A DNA stretch of 11,105 bases from Dehalococcoidia bacterium SM23_28_2 (GTDB lineage: Bacteria > Chloroflexota > Dehalococcoidia > SM23-28-2). Both the position numbers and the translations under genes were made by a program. The notes beneath the pieces were generated by a model. The model worked only from the letters and a program-made list of their open reading frames with translations. It ran no database searches and was not told the DNA's origin. The stretch's first letter is position 1; every line of letters starts with the position of its first letter. The stretch covers positions 1 through 11,105 of the forward strand of contig LJUA01000048.1 of assembly GCA_001303545.1 (NCBI GenBank), given 5' to 3'. Of the stretch, positions 7,951 to 11,105 are shown piece after piece.

Positions 7951-9186
7951 ATGACTGCCAAAGACGCCAGGTCGCCGCTAGATCCTGCTCCGACTGCCGC
8001 CCGGGACTCCATCGTGCCCGGCGTGGAGAGGAACGTCTTTCGCCTGGGCATAGTTAGCTTCTTCACCGATATCAGCAGCGAGATGGTCTATCCCCTGGTT
8101 CCCATCTTCCTCACCGAGACGCTGGGAGCGCCGCGTGCCATCCTGGGTGCCATCGAGGGGCTGGCCGAGAGTACAGCCAGCATGTTCAGGTTGGTCTCCG
8201 GCTGGCTTTCCGACAGGGTGGGCAAGCGAAAGCCCTTCGCCCTGGCCGGCTACAGCGTGTCGGCCGTGGCCAAGGTTCTCCTTGCCGTGGCGTTTCACTG
8301 GCCTGTGGTCTTGCTTGCCCGCGTGGGAGACCGATTCGGCAAAGGCCTGCGCACCTCGCCGCGTGATGCACTCATAGCCCAGTGGACGGACCCCTCAGTG
8401 CGAGGGCGCGGCTTCGGCTTTCACCGGGCTGCGGACACAGGGGGGGCGGCAGTGGGCCCTCTGGCCGCACTGGCCCTGTTGGCCCTCATCGGCGAGAACT
8501 TCCGCCCGATCTTCGCCCTCGCCCTTGTGCCTGCCGTGCTGGCGGTTGTGGTCCTGCGAGGAGTCAGCGACAGGCCTCCTCCCCCACAGAAGGGCGAGAC
8601 GGGGGCCCGCCTACGGCTCAGGGATTTCGGCGGCGGCTACTACGTCTTTCTGGCCATAAGCTTGATCTTCGCCTTGGGCAACTCCAGCGACGTATTCATC
8701 ATCCTGCGGGCCCGCAACGTCGGTCTGAGCGTCAGCGAGGCGGTGCTGACCTATGCTCTCTACAATATAGTCTATGCTCTTCTCTCCATGCCGGCGGGGA
8801 TCGCCTCCGATCGGGTGGGCAGGCGGCGCGTGATCGCCGGCGGCTTCGCCATCTTTGCCGTCGTTTACTTTGGCTTCGCCGTTGTCGATGCCGGAGCCTA
8901 CGTCTGGCTGTTGTTTGCCGTATACGGAAGCTATATGGCCTTGACCGAGGGCGTAGGAAGAGCGCTGGTGGCCGACTTCGTCGGGGCGCAGTGGCGGGGC
9001 ACCGCCCTGGGTCTGTACCAGGGGGCTATGGGGCTGGCCATTCTTCTGTCAAGCATCCTGGCCGGTGTCCTCTGGGATCAGGTGGGACCGGCGGCGCCCT
9101 TCTTCCTGGGCGGCAGCACGGCGGCGCTTGCCTTTGTGCTGGCCGCGCTCCTTCTGCCCCGCCGTCCCCTGCCTGGCCAGCCTTGA
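7951..9186 (+). CDS. MFS (major facilitator superfamily) transporter
   Basis: This is an inner-membrane secondary transporter of unknown substrate. The 411 residues include about 27 polar N-terminal residues, then many hydrophobic segments consistent with 12 membrane helices. The MFS motif A occurs in both halves: GWLSDRVGKRKP (84-95) and GIASDRVGRRRV (283-294), the usual duplicated six-helix layout. A second conserved stretch, GDRFGKGLRTSPRDALIA (126-143), is typical of a group of prokaryotic MFS proteins often annotated as efflux or sugar-like permeases, but it does not reveal the cargo. An in-frame TGA at 7939-7941 rules out an earlier start. The ATG has no clear Shine-Dalgarno, so a start a few codons further in remains possible. 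It is divergent from gyrB and 46 bases upstream of trmO, perhaps in one transcript. Confidence 0.9.
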   Translation: MTAKDARSPLDPAPTAARDSIVPGVERNVFRLGIVSFFTDISSEMVYPLVPIFLTETLGAPRAILGAIEGLAESTASMFRLVSGWLSDRVGKRKPFALAGYSVSAVAKVLLAVAFHWPVVLLARVGDRFGKGLRTSPRDALIAQWTDPSVRGRGFGFHRAADTGGAAVGPLAALALLALIGENFRPIFALALVPAVLAVVVLRGVSDRPPPPQKGETGARLRLRDFGGGYYVFLAISLIFALGNSSDVFIILRARNVGLSVSEAVLTYALYNIVYALLSMPAGIASDRVGRRRVIAGGFAIFAVVYFGFAVVDAGAYVWLLFAVYGSYMALTEGVGRALVADFVGAQWRGTALGLYQGAMGLAILLSSILAGVLWDQVGPAAPFFLGGSTAALAFVLAALLLPRRPLPGQP

Positions 9187-9218
9187 CCGCCGGCGGGGCT
9201 CCCCTGAGACTGTACTGC

Positions 9219-9225
9219 GGGAGGA
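9219..9225 (+). promoter_or_regulatory. Ribosome binding site that fixes the trmO start
   Basis: GGGAGGA lies 7 bases before the ATG at 9233. Although the frame is open back into the MFS gene, this site and the family alignment both point to 9233. Another ATG at 9228 is out of frame. Confidence 0.7.
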
Positions 9226-9232
9226 CGATGCG

Positions 9233-9727
9233 ATGCTGGAAATGGTCACTGTTGAGCCCATCGGAGTGGTGCGCAGCCCTGTGAAGGAACCGCGCAGGGA
9301 GGACTGGCAGGCCCTGGAGTCGACCATCGTCGTGCAGGACGAATGGGCGGGAGCGCTTGATGGCCTGGAGGCGTTCTCCCACGTCTTCGTCATCTACTGG
9401 ATGCACCTGGTCTCACAGAAGCTTCGACGGACGACCACCCATGTTCATCCCCGCGGCGACCCTCAGAATCCCCTTCAGGGGGTGTTTGCCACCCGCAGCC
9501 CCGTTCGGCCCAACCCGATCGGCCTGAGATTGGTGAAGCTATTGGAGCGGCGGGGCAACGTGCTGCGGGTGCGGGGCCTGGACGCCATCGACGGCACGCC
9601 GGTGCTCGACCTGAAGCCCTATCTCGCCTACTACGACGGCGTGCCTGATTCCACCGTTCCCGATTGGGCCCAGAGGCCGGCTGAGGGCGACACTCCTCCC
9701 CCGCCGGAGAAGGAGCGGGGGCAGTGA
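9233..9727 (+). CDS. trmO: tRNA (N6-threonylcarbamoyladenosine-37) methyltransferase TrmO/TsaA (YaeB, UPF0066 family)
   Basis: TrmO methylates N6-threonylcarbamoyladenosine at position 37 of certain threonine tRNAs using S-adenosylmethionine, which sharpens decoding. The 164-residue product carries the family hallmarks GVFATRSPVRPNPIGL (83-98) and GLDAIDGTPVLDLKPY (115-130), and starts with VTVEPIGVVRSP, the usual first strand. It is the short, single-domain form; the enterobacterial protein has an extra C-terminal domain. The C-terminal tail (about 145-164) is Pro/Glu-rich and probably disordered. It starts 46 bases after the MFS gene and overlaps the next gene by GTGA, so it is translationally coupled to the DNA glycosylase. 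The family is certain; the precise tRNA target is inferred from homologues. Confidence 0.92.
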   Translation: MLEMVTVEPIGVVRSPVKEPRREDWQALESTIVVQDEWAGALDGLEAFSHVFVIYWMHLVSQKLRRTTTHVHPRGDPQNPLQGVFATRSPVRPNPIGLRLVKLLERRGNVLRVRGLDAIDGTPVLDLKPYLAYYDGVPDSTVPDWAQRPAEGDTPPPPEKERGQ

Positions 9728-10416
9728 GGTTAGCAGCCGTGAGGAAGGCCACCGCCGAGAGGCTTCTCGACGTGTACCATCGGCTGTACGCCGCCTACGG
9801 CCGCCAGCATTGGTGGCCGGCGGATTCGCCTTTCGAGGTGGTGGTCGGCGCTATCCTCACTCAGTCGGCGGCCTGGACAAACGTAGAGAAAGCCATCGCC
9901 AACCTCAGGACGGCCGGCGTCCTCTCGCCGGAGGGCCTCCTGAAGGTGAGCCTCGATGAGCTGGCCCGCCTGGTCCACCCCGCTGGCTACTACAACGCCA
10001 AGGCCCGCAAGCTCAGGGCCTTCGTGGAGATGCTCTTCGGCAGGCACGGCGGCCGGCTGGAGGCCCTCTTTGCGCTGCCCCTGCCGGCGCTCAGGCAGGA
10101 GCTCATCGCCACCCACGGCATCGGCCAGGAGACGGCCGATTCGATCATCCTCTATGCCGCTGGCAAACCCACCTTCGTCATCGACGCCTACACTCGGCGC
10201 GTGTTCTCTCGCCTGGGCCTGGAGCCTGCCGCGGACAGCTATGCCTCCTGGCAGGCGATGTTCAGCGACGCCCTGCCGCCCGACGTGCAGTTGTTCAACG
10301 AGTACCATGCCCTCATCGACCATCACGCCAAGACCGTCTGCCGCAAGGCGCCGCTGTGCGATGGGTGCTGCCTGAGGGAGGTCTGCCAACTGGCGATGGG
10401 CGGCGCTTTGCGTTGA
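9724..10416 (+). CDS. HhH-GPD superfamily DNA glycosylase (endonuclease III-related)
   Basis: A base-excision-repair glycosylase, target base unknown. The 230 residues show the helix-hairpin-helix plus Gly/Pro/Asp motif: HGIGQETADSIILYA (131-145) and the catalytic Asp154 in FVIDAYTRRVF. Upstream, VVVGAILTQSAAWTNVEKAI (39-58) matches endonuclease III relatives. The position of the Nth lyase lysine (GRKTA) is Glu136 (GQETA), so it is probably a glycosylase without AP-lyase activity. A C-terminal cysteine cluster (Cys206, 212, 215, 216, 221) resembles the [4Fe-4S] loop but with C-x5-C-x2-C-x5-C spacing rather than x6 first. The GTG start is set by overlap with the trmO stop (GTGA) and AGGAG at 9711-9715, eight bases upstream. 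MagIII-type 3-methyladenine glycosylases are a possible relation. Confidence 0.88.
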   Translation: MRLAAVRKATAERLLDVYHRLYAAYGRQHWWPADSPFEVVVGAILTQSAAWTNVEKAIANLRTAGVLSPEGLLKVSLDELARLVHPAGYYNAKARKLRAFVEMLFGRHGGRLEALFALPLPALRQELIATHGIGQETADSIILYAAGKPTFVIDAYTRRVFSRLGLEPAADSYASWQAMFSDALPPDVQLFNEYHALIDHHAKTVCRKAPLCDGCCLREVCQLAMGGALR

Positions 10417-10441
10417 CACCCCTTTCGGCCAGCACTATGCT
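10413..10441 (+). promoter_or_regulatory. Predicted strong promoter of the YchF-like gene
   Basis: A consensus TTGACA (10413-10418) overlaps the glycosylase stop codon and is followed at exactly 17 bases by TATGCT (10436-10441). The start near 10448 gives an 11-base leader, GGGGCAGCGAT. This is the best -35/-10 pair in the window and suggests the YchF-like gene is expressed separately from the genes before it. Confidence 0.7.
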
Positions 10442-10458
10442 GGTGGCGGGGCAGCGAT

Positions 10459-11105
10459 ATGGACCTAGGCATCGTTGGGCTTCCCCTTTGCGGCAAGACC
10501 ACCGTCTTCAATGCGCTCACCCATGGCCACGCCGAGACCGGCGGCTATCGGGCGGGCGTGGAGACGCATATCGGCGTGGTCAAGGTATCCGACGAGCGTC
10601 TAAGCAAGCTGGCCGCCCAGTTTCAGTCCAAGAAGGTCCGAGACGATGTGCCTCACCCCCAGGGAAGCATTGACCCTCACCGGGACATCGCTGCCATGGA
10701 CGCCGAGCTGGTTCTCGCTGACCTTGCCGTCGTCGAGAAGCGCCTGGAGCGGCTGGCGCCGGTGGTGCGCGCATCCAAGCCCGGCGAGCGAGAGGCCGGC
10801 GAGCGGGAGATGGAGCTGCTGCAGCGGATCAAGGGCACCCTGGAGAGCGAGACGCCCCTGCGGGCCCAAGACCTGACTGCCGAAGAGGAGAGGTCTTTGC
10901 GGGACTATGCCCTCCTTACCCTCAAGCCCATCCTTCTGACAGTGAATGTGGTGGAGGAGGACACCTCCAAGATCGCCGACATCGAGGGCGAGTTCGCCGC
11001 CCGCTACGGCGCTGAGGGCACGCGGGTGGTCGCCCTCTGTGGCCAGCTAGAGATGGAGCTGGCCGAGCTCTCGGAGGAGGAGGCCTGGGAGTTTCGCCAG
11101 GACAT
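10459..11105 (+). CDS. YchF/OLA1-family P-loop NTPase, partial at window end, lacking the G3/switch II segment
   Basis: Open from the ATG to the window edge (215 codons). The protein begins MDLGIVGLPLCGKTTVFNAL, with the Walker A GLPLCGKT at 7-14 and the downstream HIGVVKVSDERL (37-48) typical of YchF proteins. The later coiled-coil stretch (about 76-150), NVVEED (163-168, the NxxE form of G4 tied to ATP preference in YchF) and CGQLEMEL (194-201) match the same family. Between SKKV (57-60) and RDDVPHPQGSIDP (61-73) about 45 residues are missing compared with YchF. That segment normally holds G3 (DIAG) and switch II. The frame is unbroken. LCGKTT instead of NVGKST suggests a paralogue rather than the housekeeping YchF. 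Its own promoter lies just upstream. Whether it is a functional variant, a decayed gene or an assembly error cannot be told here. Confidence 0.85.
   Translation, partial: MDLGIVGLPLCGKTTVFNALTHGHAETGGYRAGVETHIGVVKVSDERLSKLAAQFQSKKVRDDVPHPQGSIDPHRDIAAMDAELVLADLAVVEKRLERLAPVVRASKPGEREAGEREMELLQRIKGTLESETPLRAQDLTAEEERSLRDYALLTLKPILLTVNVVEEDTSKIADIEGEFAARYGAEGTRVVALCGQLEMELAELSEEEAWEFRQD

Noticed and set aside
7824..8066. 81-residue N-terminal extension of gyrB
   Set aside because: The open frame continues, but the extension matches nothing in GyrB, contains the gyrB promoter and overlaps the start of the divergent MFS gene.
9187..9204. Palindrome CCGCCGGCGG and GGGGCTCCCC after the MFS stop as a terminator
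   Set aside because: The stems are short or have a two-base loop, no T-run follows, and trmO begins soon after.
9065..9232. Earlier ATG for trmO inside the MFS gene
   Set aside because: Those residues have no family match, and a strong ribosome site precedes the ATG at 9233.
9730..10419. 229-codon frame that mirrors the DNA glycosylase gene on the minus strand
   Set aside because: Almost exact antisense image of a recognised gene, without domain or ribosome site.

Overview
The window comes from a GC-rich bacterial chromosome and is made almost entirely of housekeeping genes packed tightly together. There are no tRNA or rRNA genes, insertion sequences or CRISPR arrays. The phylum cannot be fixed by reading alone. 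The gene order (coaX and coaBC beside dnaA, no dnaN or recF, obgE-nadD directly downstream, a nearby gyrB, and a YchF-like paralogue) suggests an uncultured Chloroflexota-type lineage, but this is a weak inference.

Left part (1-2162, minus strand): a coenzyme A operon read leftward, coaX (type III pantothenate kinase) then coaBC (the next two CoA steps), followed by the start of an enoyl-CoA hydratase/isomerase gene cut by the window edge. A TATAAT promoter for this operon lies back to back with a good extended -10 promoter for dnaA.

Centre (2393-5886, plus strand): dnaA, a 252-base gap, then obgE and nadD, which overlap by a GTGA. The gap holds a perfect DnaA box (TGTGGATAA), a weaker second box 20 bases upstream in the same orientation, two small hairpins, a 130-base stretch with 67 C and only 6 G, and a local AT-rich patch that carries the obgE promoter. 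The plus strand switches abruptly from C-rich to G-rich here, which is the signature of a replication origin. I propose this gap as oriC.

Right part (5907-11105): gyrB on the minus strand, with an extended -10 so close to its ATG that the mRNA is probably leaderless. A divergent plus-strand group follows: an MFS transporter, trmO (tRNA t6A37 methyltransferase) and an HhH-GPD DNA glycosylase overlapping trmO by GTGA. Last comes a YchF/OLA1-family P-loop NTPase that runs off the window, preceded by a near-consensus promoter (TTGACA, 17 bases, TATGCT) overlapping the glycosylase stop codon. This YchF-like protein seems to lack about 45 residues covering the G3 and switch II region, by a clean in-frame loss.

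Most attention is due to the origin candidate with its strand-composition flip, the YchF-like protein without G3, and the altered active-site motifs in the decarboxylase half of CoaBC. I saw no wholly new system: the interest is in how the origin is built and in these altered core enzymes.
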